From NCBI GenBank assembly GCA_026390795.1, contig JAPLFG010000003.1, forward strand, positions 1,426,001-1,490,000: 64,000 nt of DNA, read 5' to 3'. The notes under the pieces were generated by a model, which was not told where the DNA came from, did not search any database, and was given only the letters and a program-made list of their open reading frames with translations. This stretch comes from Ignavibacteriales bacterium (GTDB lineage: Bacteria > Bacteroidota > Ignavibacteria > Ignavibacteriales > Melioribacteraceae). The position numbers and the translations under genes are program-made. Each line of letters begins with the position of its first letter. The first letter of the stretch is position 1. Shown here piece after piece: positions 10,301-18,341 of the stretch.

Positions 10301-10438
10301 AGCCGTGTGTCGATGGGTATTGCGGTTATTGGCGGATTAGCATTTTCAACAGTTCTAACCTTATTTGTTATTCCGGCTGTTTATACTTACTTCTCGGAAA
10401 AATCTAAAAGCGTTTCAAATGTAACAGAAGCAAAATAA
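7370..10438 (+). CDS. RND efflux transporter, HAE-1 (AcrB-like) family
   Basis: A 1022-residue proton-driven inner-membrane efflux pump, full length for the AcrB/MexB family. The N-terminus SIHRPVLSIVMSLTILLLG is the first transmembrane helix. The proton-relay Asp pair is in GLVVDDAIVV (Asp400, Asp401) in helix 4, and the partner Lys is in GLVTKNGILIVEF (Lys920) in helix 10, so the pump should be active. The large periplasmic porter loops lie at about 40-330 and 550-850. It sits between its adaptor and its TolC-type partner with short gaps, so the three are probably cotranscribed. A glycine run GGGGG near residue 605 is mildly unusual. Substrates cannot be inferred. Confidence 0.96.
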   Translation: MSLSSLSIHRPVLSIVMSLTILLLGIIGFTYLGVREYPSIDPPIITASVSYTGANADVIESQITEPLEASINGIPGIRSITSTSRDGRSQITVEFNVDVDLESAANDVRDRVSRAVSNLPPDADPPVVTKADADASPILFFTLKSDSRNLLELSDIAQNIFQERLQTIPGVSQVSIFGEKRYSMRLWLDPYKMASLKVSASEIRSALNSENVELPSGRIEGTNTEMTIRTKGRMITPEEFNNLIIREDQGQFIRLSDIGYAQLGPENEYSIIKRDGIPMIGVVITPQPGSNHIDIADDCYKRVEQIKKDIPSDIQVDISSDSTRYIRQSIGEVEETIIIAFILVIIIIFLFLRDWRTTIIPILAIPISLIGAFFIMYFMNFTINVLTLLGIVLAIGLVVDDAIVVLENIYKKIEDGMDPMEAGMKGSAEIFFAIISTTVALAVVFLPIIFLQGLTGRLFREFGIVIAGSVIISAFVALTLTPMLSSRIIKRRAHHSKFYQLTEPFFVKFISGYEKILSSFLKKRWLGFVIMGATVVTAFVILPLLQTELAPIEDRNELRINTTTLEGSTYNFTYNFMDKLYKIVEDKVPEKESTLMGVATGGGGGTNNSGFIRIMLVDRDKRTRSQQDIYEDLTKQVNRLSDGRTFVVQAQTIGTQRGGGLPVQYVVQSPTIEKLRNIIPKFLDEARKDPTFAQVDVNLKFSKPELALEIDRSKARELGVAVVDIAQTLQLGLSGQRYGYFIMNGKQYQIIGQIAKEYRAKPLDLQSLYVKSSKGELVQLDNFITVKTQSSPPQLYRFNRYVSATFSASLAPGKTIGDGITAMDKISEKVLDESFATALTGVSKDFKESSSSLLFTFILALTLLYLILAAQFESFRDPFIIMFTVPLAIAGAFMSLFIFNQTMNIFSEIGLVMLIGLVTKNGILIVEFANQKKAQGLSVVDAVREAAVLRFRPILMTSLATILGTLPIALALGAGAESRVSMGIAVIGGLAFSTVLTLFVIPAVYTYFSEKSKSVSNVTEAK

Positions 10439-10469
10439 ATTATTATTCAAAGCAGTAATGGAGATTTAA

Positions 10470-11780
10470 GTGAAGACCAAAGTTTTTTTAGCAGTTGGAT
10501 TTTTCTTTTTATCGGCGGCAATGTTATTTTCTCAGCAGAACCTTTCTCTGAACGACGCAATTAAAATAGCTCTCGAAAATAATTATGATATAAAACTTGC
10601 AAAGAGCGATGCTGAGATCAACAGCAATAATTTTTCTTTGGGTAACGCAGGCTTTTTACCAAGAGTGGATGTAACAGGAACTCAAACAAGAACTGTTACC
10701 AAAACCAAACAAGAATATTCTGACGGATCGAGCGTTGATGAAAATGAAGCCTCTTCGAATTCAACATATGCTAATATTGCTTTGAACTGGACTTTCTTTG
10801 ATGGATTCGGAATGTTCACATCATATTCAAAATTGAGAGAATACAAAGAACTTGGCGAGATAAGGCTTAGAAGCCAAGTGGAAAATTCTCTTTCAGACGT
10901 AATTCAAACTTACTATGATTTGGTTAGGCAGAAATATCTTTACCGTGTTGCAAAAGAAAGCATTACAATTTCCGAAGAGCGTGTTAAACTTGCAGAAGAA
11001 AAACTTTCCGTTGGTTCGGCGTCGCAGCTGGATGTTTTACGCGCAAAAGTAGATTTGAATTCCGATAAATCTAATTTGCTTGCCCAAGAAGTAATAATAA
11101 GCAGTTTAAAAGTTTCTCTAAATAAATTGCTTTCTCGTGATGTCGCACGCGATTTTGATGTGGACGATTCGATTGAAATAAAAACCGGATTATCATTCGA
11201 TCAATTGAAAGAAGCGGCATTAAAAAACAACACTGAAATTCTGCAATCGGAAAAGAATAGGAATCTTTCCTCTTACAATGTTGGTTTATCCAAAACAGAT
11301 TATTACCCTACTATAAGTTTGACAAGCGGATACACTTACCAGAAATCCCAGTCCGATGCTAATTTAGTTAAATCCAACAGAAGCTACGGCTACAATTACG
11401 GTTTAAATTTGTCATGGAATCTTTTCAACGGATTTACAACGCAACTTCAACTGGAGAATGCTTTAATCTCATTAGACAAAAGCGAGATCGAACTTCAGCA
11501 AAGCAAATCTCTTTTAGAATCGGATCTGCTTATTGCGTATAAAAATTACGAAAAGAATTTGGAGATATTGAAACTTGAAGACGAAAATGTTTCCGTTGCA
11601 AAAGAAAATTTAGACTTAGCTATTGATCAGCTGAATCTTGGCAGTCTATCACCGCTTGAATTTAGAGATGTTCAAAAAAATTATACTACTGCGCAAAGCA
11701 GACTTGCCTCTGCGCGGTTCACCGCAAAAATGAGTGAAAAAGATTTGCTGAAACTAAGCGGAATGCTTCTTTCGAAATAA
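10470..11780 (+). CDS. TolC-family outer membrane efflux channel
   Basis: A 436-residue outer-membrane factor that forms the exit duct of the RND system. Residues 1-21 are a signal peptide (FLSAAMLFSQ). Two repeats of the OEP domain follow, each with long heptad-rich helices (about 25-215 and 230-430), for example AEEKLSVGSASQLDVLRAKV and the matching AIDQLNLGSLSPLEFRDVQK, the paired LxxGxxxxL-D/E motif typical of TolC proteins. The start is GTG at 10470, six bases after GGAG; it is the last gene of the efflux operon, 31 bp after the pump. Confidence 0.95.
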   Translation: MKTKVFLAVGFFFLSAAMLFSQQNLSLNDAIKIALENNYDIKLAKSDAEINSNNFSLGNAGFLPRVDVTGTQTRTVTKTKQEYSDGSSVDENEASSNSTYANIALNWTFFDGFGMFTSYSKLREYKELGEIRLRSQVENSLSDVIQTYYDLVRQKYLYRVAKESITISEERVKLAEEKLSVGSASQLDVLRAKVDLNSDKSNLLAQEVIISSLKVSLNKLLSRDVARDFDVDDSIEIKTGLSFDQLKEAALKNNTEILQSEKNRNLSSYNVGLSKTDYYPTISLTSGYTYQKSQSDANLVKSNRSYGYNYGLNLSWNLFNGFTTQLQLENALISLDKSEIELQQSKSLLESDLLIAYKNYEKNLEILKLEDENVSVAKENLDLAIDQLNLGSLSPLEFRDVQKNYTTAQSRLASARFTAKMSEKDLLKLSGMLLSK

Positions 11781-11885
11781 AAAAATGATTCACACAAAGA
11801 CGTGAGTGGAATAATAAGAAAAACAGCCTTCGTCTCTGCATGAAAAATCCTCCAGCCACTTTTTACTGTTTATTATAGGGAACTT

Positions 11886-12503
11886 CTACAGAACAAAACC
11901 GAGTTCAACTGAAAAGCCCGCGCCGCTTAAATTTTTTTTGATTCCAACCAGTTCGTTGAAATCACCTAAAAAATGATATGATAATTTGGGACCAAACTTA
12001 AACCATGATGTTACAAATAGATCAATCCCGAATGAAGCTTCTCCACCGAAAACCGATTCGGAGAATGTCTCGGTTGTAAAAAGCGTTTTGACTCTCGTTC
12101 CGCTTCCCACATATTGTCCTAATGCTAAACCGGCATAAACTCTTCCAACCGAACCCAAAGCAAGTGCAGCTGGGTAATATCTCATACCGAATAAAATCGG
12201 CATAACAGCTTTAGTGTCAACGCCATTAAATCGAGTCGAAGCCCCAGCACCGAAAACCCCGGCTCCGAAAGAGAGAGCCCATTCTTCATCAAACCAGTAA
12301 CCGTAATTTATGCTTCCGATGAAACCGGTCTTGACTTCTACTCCGGATAAATTCGTTGAGGCAGATGTGGTTGAGTTTGTTTTGAATCCGCTTTCTACAA
12401 AAATTGTGTGCCTTCCCGCCAGTTTAATTTTTTCAATTTGAGCGGAAGATGTTGTCTGAAGTGCAAATAGAACAATGACCGAGAGAACTAAAAAGCTTCT
12501 CAT
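11886..12503 (-). CDS. small exported outer-membrane beta-barrel protein
   Basis: A 205-residue exported protein, probably an eight-stranded outer-membrane barrel. The ATG at 12503 is chosen because a perfect AGGAGG (12508-12513 on the complementary strand) lies four bases upstream and the protein then opens with a clean signal peptide (MRSFLVLSVIVLFALQTTSSAQ split as charged start, hydrophobic core and AQ cleavage site). A longer frame to 12551 has neither. Alternating hydrophobic strands rich in Gly and aromatics (GFIGSINYGYWFDEEWALSF, GMRYYPAAL, FKFGPKLSYHF) and a C-terminal VELGFVL strand support a barrel. It resembles OmpW/OmpA-like surface proteins only in fold. Function unknown; it converges with the tolC-type gene. 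Confidence 0.75.
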   Translation of the reverse strand: MRSFLVLSVIVLFALQTTSSAQIEKIKLAGRHTIFVESGFKTNSTTSASTNLSGVEVKTGFIGSINYGYWFDEEWALSFGAGVFGAGASTRFNGVDTKAVMPILFGMRYYPAALALGSVGRVYAGLALGQYVGSGTRVKTLFTTETFSESVFGGEASFGIDLFVTSWFKFGPKLSYHFLGDFNELVGIKKNLSGAGFSVELGFVL

Positions 12504-12668
12504 TTTTCCTCCTATCTTTATGTAAAATCTATTTAGTAAGATATTATGCAATAGAATAAAGAGGAGAATAAATTGAGAGTAAACCGGATTACAGATTAAT
12601 TATTTCCGTTGAAAAATTGCAAAGATTCCGTTGAGAATCAATACTAAAAAATGTTGCCTGTGATTTCT

Positions 12669-14486
12669 TTACTCGTGTACAATTTTCATTTTACAATCTT
12701 TACAATTAAAAACGAGTTTATACTTTTTGCCGCCGTTTGAAAGATAAAGCGGCTCATCCAACTTTTCATTTGAATCATTCGGGCAGTAACCAAGTTCTCC
12801 CTTGATGCAGTATTTGCAAGTCATTAATGTCTTGCCGGAAAAATTATTCTGAAGTTCAAAACCATCTTCTATTTCTTCAACGCCCAGTTCTTTATAAAAT
12901 TTTTCGGAAAGTTTATTAACAACATTTACTTTGTAATCAAGCGTGGATTTATTCAAACGATAATTCTCAATTCTCAATTCGCAATTCTCAATTTTATATT
13001 TCTTCGTTCGTTCCTTTTCAAGCAATTCCAAGACCGTTCGGCGCCATTCATTAATTTCTTTCACCGAAAAGAAAAGCGGCTCTTTGAAATTTACTTTTAC
13101 ATCCATCACATCAAATATAGTTTCACCCGATTTCGAAAATTGTTTCTTAATTATATCGACGGCTTTCGAGCCGCTCTTGGCAATAATTTTTTCTGTTTCG
13201 ATTATTTTCACGATCTTTAAACCGGCTTCATCAATTGCGGTAACGCGCAAACCGGTTTTCGTTTCATCTATCAAAATATTTATTTGAATCTTTCTTTCAC
13301 ATTCTTTCTTCAACTCGATTTCAAAAGCTTGGTCGTAGTTTCTATAAACAGCGGTGCCGACTTTAATTCCTTTCTTTTCTGAAGTGAGAATTGTATCTCC
13401 GCTTACTTGGTTAACATTCATTCCAACAAGCTCGCCCTCTTCATCAAAGAAACAGATGCCGTCGCCATTCACAATTGTTTCGTGTGTATCAATTGTAAAA
13501 CCGCTTTTATCAACTTGAGAAACAACCCCCAAATATTTTCCTTTTGATTTTGGCGAATCAATCGAAGAGATATTTTCATCTTTGCCGTCAATAAAATATG
13601 AAGTATAACCGCGGTTAAAAGTTCTTTCCGGATCCGGCTCGAATGGAATTATTGAATAACCCGAAGATGATCTTTCAAGTGAAGAATTGTGCTCGATGAT
13701 TGCGTCAAGTTTGTGCCGGTAGTATGAGGTGATGTTTTTTACATAACCAATATCTTTCAGCCGTCCCTCTATTTTAAAGGAAGTAATTCCCGCTTCTATT
13801 AGATCATTTAAATATGCGGAAAGATCAAGATCGCGGAGAGATAACAAATGTTTATCCTTAACGATTACTTTTCCGTTACGGTCAATTAATGTGTATTCCA
13901 TTCTGCACGGCTGTGCGCATTCGCCGCGGTTTGCGCTTCTTCCGGTTATTGCGTGACTCATGTAACATTGTCCGCTCAGACAAACGCAAAGAGCGCCGTG
14001 AATAAAAAATTCAAGTTCGGCATTTACAGATTTACGAATATCCTTAATCTGATCAAGCGATAACTCCCGCGCAAGAATAATTCTTTTGATTCCAATTTCA
14101 TCCAGGAGTTTGATTCTGTCTAATTCATAATTGTGTGTCTGTGTTGAAGCAAATAGTTGAATTGGGGGAATCTCCATTTCAAGCAGCGCCATATCTTGAA
14201 AAATAATTGCATCCACACCTATGCCGTAAAGTTTGGTAATTAAGTTGCGGACTTCTTCGAGCTCGTTATCGTAAATTATTGTATTGACGGTAACATAAAC
14301 CTTTACCCAAAATTTATGCGCATACTTTACAAGCATTGATATATCATCAACCGAATTACCCGCGGCACTGCGTGCGCCGAAATTCGGCCCGCCGATATAA
14401 ACCGCATCCGCGCCGCAATTAATTGCGGCTATACCGCACTCCAAATCTTTTGCGGGAGAGAGTAATTCTAATTTTGTTTTTTGCAT
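12669..14486 (-). CDS. peptidase U32 family protein, RlhA-like (23S rRNA hydroxylation factor)
   Basis: A 605-residue member of the U32 family. Despite the name, characterised members with this architecture (E. coli RlhA) take part in hydroxylating a 23S rRNA cytidine, while shorter ones (TrhP) act on tRNA. The N-terminal TIM-barrel begins LELLSPAKDLECGIAAINCG. The family signature FFIHGALCVCLSGQC, then GECAQPCRMEY (about residues 160-195), supplies the Cys cluster thought to hold an iron-sulfur centre. The length and C-terminal half fit the U32-plus-DUF3656 layout. The C-terminus adds two more Cys pairs (CKYC, CKDC) that may bind metal. An intergenic-type repeat is translated in frame near residue 500. 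It follows the dioxygenase gene by 18 bp. Confidence 0.85.
   Translation of the reverse strand: MQKTKLELLSPAKDLECGIAAINCGADAVYIGGPNFGARSAAGNSVDDISMLVKYAHKFWVKVYVTVNTIIYDNELEEVRNLITKLYGIGVDAIIFQDMALLEMEIPPIQLFASTQTHNYELDRIKLLDEIGIKRIILARELSLDQIKDIRKSVNAELEFFIHGALCVCLSGQCYMSHAITGRSANRGECAQPCRMEYTLIDRNGKVIVKDKHLLSLRDLDLSAYLNDLIEAGITSFKIEGRLKDIGYVKNITSYYRHKLDAIIEHNSSLERSSSGYSIIPFEPDPERTFNRGYTSYFIDGKDENISSIDSPKSKGKYLGVVSQVDKSGFTIDTHETIVNGDGICFFDEEGELVGMNVNQVSGDTILTSEKKGIKVGTAVYRNYDQAFEIELKKECERKIQINILIDETKTGLRVTAIDEAGLKIVKIIETEKIIAKSGSKAVDIIKKQFSKSGETIFDVMDVKVNFKEPLFFSVKEINEWRRTVLELLEKERTKKYKIENCELRIENYRLNKSTLDYKVNVVNKLSEKFYKELGVEEIEDGFELQNNFSGKTLMTCKYCIKGELGYCPNDSNEKLDEPLYLSNGGKKYKLVFNCKDCKMKIVHE
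12961..12994. repeat. AATTGAGAATTGCG-type repeat inside a coding sequence
   Basis: Four units of a 9-10 base word (AATTCTCAA / AATTCGCAA on the + strand) lie head to tail here. Read on the minus strand they encode ENCELRIENYRL within the U32-family protein. Such words are common between genes in this bacterial group, as I recall; here the copy is in frame with no stop codon, so the reading frame survived the insertion or expansion. Confidence 0.7.
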
Positions 14487-14504
14487 AAAGCTGTTTTAAA
14501 CTTT

Positions 14505-15287
14505 CTAACCAATTATTAATGACCGCATCGACACGGAACCAAGATCCATTTTCTCCGTAAAGAATTTTATCTCTTCATCTTTAGAGACGCATCCAAGCAC
14601 ATAGAGTAGCGGATAATAATGATCGGGTGTCGGTATTGAAAGCAGCGCTTCCTTTCCAAGATTGGAATACTCAATTAAACTTTCGAATTCTCTTTTTTCA
14701 ATCAATCGTTTTGAATTATAATCAAAATCTTGAGCCCACTCGTAGGAATTATTGTCGGGTCTCATCAAACGTAAATTATGTACAATATTTCCGCTTCCGA
14801 TAATTAAAACACCTTTAGAACGGAGGGCGCTAAGTTTTTTTCCAATTTCGAAATGATATTTTGGTGGCATTGCGTAATTAATGCTCAATTGATATGTCGG
14901 AATCCTTGCATCGGGAAACATTCTGCACAATACAGACCATGTTCCGTGATCCAACCCCCAGCCCATATCTAACTTTGCATTTTGATCAATTAACAATTGC
15001 GAAGTCTCTTCGGCAAATTTAGGCGAGCCGGGTGCGGGATATTTTATTTCATACAACTCTTTGGGAAATCCGTAGAAATCATAAATTGTTTTTGGCTTCT
15101 CCATCGCGGTAACCGCCAGTTCGTTTACGAACCAATGAGCGGAGATACATAAAACCGCTTTCGGTTCCGGCAGCTCACTTCCGATTTTTTGCCATGCTCT
15201 CGAAAATTCATTCTCTTCGATTGCATTCATAGGTGAACCATGCCCGATGAAGAGAACGGGAAACTTGCTTTCTTCTTTTGAGCCCAT
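14505..15287 (-). CDS. ygiD: class III extradiol ring-cleavage dioxygenase, DODA type (YgiD-like)
   Basis: A 260-residue iron- or zinc-dependent enzyme of the LigB/DODA family; E. coli YgiD opens the ring of L-DOPA. The metal ligands are visible: His16 in FIGHGSP, His51 in ISAHWFV and the later His residues in GSGNIVHN and TPDHYYPL. The length matches the family (about 260). The Gly-His-Gly-Ser opening and the WGLDHGTW loop are typical. It is the first of a close pair with the U32 gene (18-bp gap), so the two are probably cotranscribed. The natural substrate here is uncertain; it may be another catecholic compound. Confidence 0.9.
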   Translation of the reverse strand: MGSKEESKFPVLFIGHGSPMNAIEENEFSRAWQKIGSELPEPKAVLCISAHWFVNELAVTAMEKPKTIYDFYGFPKELYEIKYPAPGSPKFAEETSQLLIDQNAKLDMGWGLDHGTWSVLCRMFPDARIPTYQLSINYAMPPKYHFEIGKKLSALRSKGVLIIGSGNIVHNLRLMRPDNNSYEWAQDFDYNSKRLIEKREFESLIEYSNLGKEALLSIPTPDHYYPLLYVLGCVSKDEEIKFFTEKMDLGSVSMRSLIIG

Positions 15288-15349
15288 GTATTACTTTCGG
15301 TTTAGTATGAAGTAAAGATAATAATTGAAATGAGAATTGAGAAGCATGA

Positions 15350-15907
15350 TTAATTATTATGGTAGAACTCAACTAATTTACAAACAGTTGTCCAATTTCT
15401 GGTTGTTGCTGGAATCCCGAACTCTTTCTCTACAAAATTGTTCGGAAAACCAAATCTTCCGTTTATCTCCACAGTTAAAGAATAAATTTCCTTTTTTTTG
15501 ATTTCGATTATTTCAACATCTTTCTTTTGGGATATATGCGGAAGTTTAGGATTCTTTTTCAATTCTTCTTTTAAAAAACTAACATACAATTTTGTGCTTA
15601 GTGCAGTTTTAATTTTATTGAACGGATTGAGTTTAACAATTGCTTCCACCTCTTCAATTGTTCTGATGAACACAAGCACATCATTGCCAAGAATTTGGTG
15701 AAGCGACTGTTCTAATATTTTTGTAATTGCACTTTCAATTTTGTCGGTAGATTCAAAATAAATATTTCCGCTTTGAATGTAAGTCCGGACATTTTCAAAT
15801 TTCAGAGATTCGAATAATTGTTTCAGGTCATTCATTTTGATTAAATTTTTACCGCCGACATTTATTCCGCGAAGCAAGGCAATATATTTTATCTTTTCAT
15901 TCTTCAT
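15350..15907 (-). CDS. DUF1697 family protein
   Basis: A 185-residue cytoplasmic protein of the DUF1697 family, recognised by IALLRGINVGGKNLIKMNDL at the start, then TYIQSGNIYFES, and a C-terminal ATTRNWTTVCKL. The function of the family is unknown. The ATG at 15907 overlaps the end of the upstream gene by 11 bases, which suggests translational coupling; a frame extension to a TTG at 15931 would add eight residues with no family similarity. No strong ribosome site precedes it, consistent with coupling. Confidence 0.85.
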   Translation of the reverse strand: MKNEKIKYIALLRGINVGGKNLIKMNDLKQLFESLKFENVRTYIQSGNIYFESTDKIESAITKILEQSLHQILGNDVLVFIRTIEEVEAIVKLNPFNKIKTALSTKLYVSFLKEELKKNPKLPHISQKKDVEIIEIKKKEIYSLTVEINGRFGFPNNFVEKEFGIPATTRNWTTVCKLVEFYHNN

Positions 15908-16763
15908 ACAGAGAAGGCTTGTTGTACTCAATATCGGTTACTTCCAATTTTATGTACTCAAAATCTCCGGATTTGAATTTCCACATTGCCATTCCTTTAT
16001 AAGGAATCAAAATATTATTTATTCTTTTGTAAGCTTCAATTGGAGTAGCCCATTTTTCTAATTTGAATTTGCCGTCTCCAACATCGCAATAACGGTCTGC
16101 GGTCATTGTAACAAGCGCACCTTTATCATTGAAAACAAAAATAGCCGAAGCGGTCACATCACCCCAAGTCATTATTGCTCTAGAAGAATTTTTATCTACC
16201 GTTTCCCAGTTTATGTAATAACTTAACGCCGCTGAAGGAAACCACATCATTTCATTTAAAAACCGGAGAAGAGTTCCCTGATCAATTTTATTCACTTTTG
16301 CGTCGGCAACAGTAACAATAGATGCCAGCTTAATCAGCATATTCCCTTTCCCCTCGAAGTATCTATCTCTTCCTGTTACGTAGAAAAACGGAGCCATTTT
16401 CATTTTCACATGCCAGATAAAAGCAGGTTCATTAACCGTATAGTATTCTTCCGCATCGAACGGCATCCAATCTTTATCTTCTTTCATTCTGAAAAAACCT
16501 TTTTGTTTTAACCGAACGCTAACAACCTTTTCTTTTCCGATCACCTCGGAATATCTCAGCCATCTTCTCACAGGCTCTGGAAGACTTTTTACATCCGCCT
16601 CTGTTACAATTTGTGGACGCACATCTTTTACTTTGTTAAACATCTCATTTGTTTCTTCGGCAACTTTCTTGCGAAGATTATTTTCACTTATTGTTTCAGC
16701 GATGAAAAAAGAGACTAACATTACAGCAAGAAACATTAGAATGAAGAAGATGGTTTTTCTCAT
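15897..16763 (-). CDS. DUF6544/DUF6920-like membrane-anchored protein
   Basis: A 288-residue protein with one N-terminal membrane helix (TIFFILMFLAVMLVSFFIA) and a large exported domain. The domain opens with SLPEPVRRWLRYSEVIG and has WMPFDAEEYY and FIWHVKMKMAPF, then GSLV-like and WATPIEAYK segments. This pattern is that of a family usually named DUF6544 or DUF6920, with no known function, often thought to be a lipid-binding beta-rich fold. Its 3' end overlaps the DUF1697 gene by 11 bases, so the two form an operon. The gap upstream (216 bp) holds only short repeats. Confidence 0.7.
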   Translation of the reverse strand: MRKTIFFILMFLAVMLVSFFIAETISENNLRKKVAEETNEMFNKVKDVRPQIVTEADVKSLPEPVRRWLRYSEVIGKEKVVSVRLKQKGFFRMKEDKDWMPFDAEEYYTVNEPAFIWHVKMKMAPFFYVTGRDRYFEGKGNMLIKLASIVTVADAKVNKIDQGTLLRFLNEMMWFPSAALSYYINWETVDKNSSRAIMTWGDVTASAIFVFNDKGALVTMTADRYCDVGDGKFKLEKWATPIEAYKRINNILIPYKGMAMWKFKSGDFEYIKLEVTDIEYNKPSLYEE

Positions 16764-16878
16764 ATTATTATTTTCCCAATCGATGATTAGCGTTGATCAT
16801 TAAGAAGAGAAACACAAAAAAGTTTATTGCTCAAATTGAGAAGATGCATTTAAAAATCAATAGTAAACTAATATAATC

Positions 16879-16919
16879 GCAAGATCACGAGCAAGATCAT
16901 GATCATGAGCAAGATCAAG
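16879..16919. repeat. short GAGCAAGATCATGA direct and inverted repeats
   Basis: Between the DUF6544-like gene and the TonB-like gene the sequence runs through GCAAGATCACGAGCAAGATC, then ATGATCATGAGCAAGATCA: two direct copies of GAGCAAGATCA around a small palindrome (ATGATCAT). A related word (ATCTTGCTCTTGTTCTTACTC) occurs in the gap at 57163-57185. The rest of this 216-bp gap shows no gene or clear signal. Confidence 0.55.
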
Positions 16920-16979
16920 GCTCTGCGTAAAATTAAGAAACCAATAACCAAACACTAATCACCAGTAACTTTTGCCGCT

Positions 16980-17681
16980 TTAATTAAATTTGTACGTTTT
17001 CTCAATCCAGTACTGAACTTGCCTCCCTTCAATCTTTACCGGTTCCCATCTGGATTTATATGCGGCGTCAACCGTATTCATAAGGCAAGACTCATCACCG
17101 GATGTATTATAAATTACTTTGTGCTCTTTTACAAATCCATCGGTGCCGATTTTTAAAACTAAAATAATTGTTCCTTTAACTCCGTCCGTATTTTGCGGAA
17201 CAACTTCAAGAATCTGCCTCGGAACAAATGGAAGTGATTTGTAACCGATTCCATCACCCGAACCGTCTCCAATTCCCTTCCCCGTTCCGCTGCCGAACCC
17301 GCTACCGCTTCCCGATCCCATTCCGCTTCCGCCGGAAAGAGAATCTTTCGAGTCAATTAGATTTGTCACATTTCCAAAATCAATATCCGTTGGCTCTGAA
17401 ACAGGAACAGGTATTCCAGAAATTGTTTTTTTAGAAGAAAAATTTTTTCCCGTTCCCTCAGTTCCATTGCCTGATGAACCGCCACCGCCGACGATCTCTA
17501 CTTTGCCGATATTAACAGTAGTAAGTTTTACGATGTATGTGTTTTCGAAATAATAGCCGGTTGGTTCGGCAGTCGATTGCGGCAAGTAAAATAATATCAA
17601 CAGTATAGTCGTATGAAAGAAAATACTGATGATTATTCCGCTCGTAAAATTTTTACGGTATTTTTCTCGCCAAGTGTTCAT
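16980..17681 (-). CDS. TonB-like energy-transducer protein with Gly/Ser-rich linker
   Basis: A 233-residue inner-membrane-anchored protein. Residues 14-34 form one membrane helix (IIISIFFHTTILLILFYL). The middle (about 115-150) is a low-complexity Gly/Ser linker of GSGSG and GKGIGDGSGDGIG type, where classical TonB has a Pro-rich spacer. The C-terminal 80 residues (GTIILVLKIGTDGFVKEHKV ... EGRQVQYWIEKTYKF) match the TonB C-terminal domain, which touches the TonB box of outer-membrane receptors. No ExbB/ExbD genes are near. It is the last gene of the envelope cluster, 38 bp after the CsgG-like lipoprotein. It could serve the CarboxypepD-domain proteins next to it rather than classical nutrient receptors; that is inference. 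Confidence 0.78.
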   Translation of the reverse strand: MNTWREKYRKNFTSGIIISIFFHTTILLILFYLPQSTAEPTGYYFENTYIVKLTTVNIGKVEIVGGGGSSGNGTEGTGKNFSSKKTISGIPVPVSEPTDIDFGNVTNLIDSKDSLSGGSGMGSGSGSGFGSGTGKGIGDGSGDGIGYKSLPFVPRQILEVVPQNTDGVKGTIILVLKIGTDGFVKEHKVIYNTSGDESCLMNTVDAAYKSRWEPVKIEGRQVQYWIEKTYKFN

Positions 17682-17719
17682 TCAATCTTTCCGATATTCT
17701 CGTTATCTATCAAAATCTT

Positions 17720-18277
17720 TTAATGAGGCGATAACTTCCGTGCAATTTTATCTGCAATAAAAGCCGGTGTTACGGACCCGCTTGTATTCGATTGTGCCGG
17801 AGATTTAAACCATGCCCGACCTATAATTTCACCCGATTTAATTTCAACAACCTGGGCTTCACAATTATTAATGTAATTATTAAAACCCCCGGAACTACCG
17901 CCTGACCCCATTAATTCTGCGCTTGAAATACCCCGTTCCATTGTAATTTTTCCAATAATAATTGCGTCCACACTTTTTAGTTTGTTAATAGCGAGGGCGT
18001 AATTGTTAATGATTTCTTCCTCTTTCAAACCTTGTGCTGTAATAATTTTATTAACTTCAGCTCGATCCATAATCGTGTATCCGAAATCCGAAAGTTTGTC
18101 TGTCAATTCCTTCGAAAAGGTAACTCCGACCTCTTTATTGACACAATCAAATGGCAAGATGGCATAAGTAATGTTAGCTGAAAAACGATCCTTCTCTCTG
18201 ACCGAGTTATCAACTGATGTACATTGCAAAATAAGAATAAGAAAAAGTGCCGGATAGATATACTTGAACATTTTCAT
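17720..18277 (-). CDS. CsgG-like / TolB-N-like lipoprotein
   Basis: A 185-residue lipoprotein: hydrophobic signal then the lipobox LILQC (Cys19). The body has the alternating pattern of CsgG/TolB-N-like domains: ITYAILPFDC, then FSKELTDKLSDFGYTIMDRAEVNKII, then VDAIIIGKITMERG and CEAQVVEIKSGEIIGRAWF. In curli systems CsgG oligomers form an outer-membrane pore; smaller relatives like this one are common and of unknown role. A Gly/Ser loop (GSGGSSGGFNNY) interrupts the fold. The start has AGGAGGG seven bases upstream. It sits between the TonB-like gene and three CarboxypepD paralogues. Confidence 0.7.
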   Translation of the reverse strand: MKMFKYIYPALFLILILQCTSVDNSVREKDRFSANITYAILPFDCVNKEVGVTFSKELTDKLSDFGYTIMDRAEVNKIITAQGLKEEEIINNYALAINKLKSVDAIIIGKITMERGISSAELMGSGGSSGGFNNYINNCEAQVVEIKSGEIIGRAWFKSPAQSNTSGSVTPAFIADKIARKLSPH

Positions 18278-18341
18278 TTCACACCCTCCTGATTAAAATG
18301 ATAAATTGTTGTTTCTCTCGTTACTCCTTTTATACAGTGAA

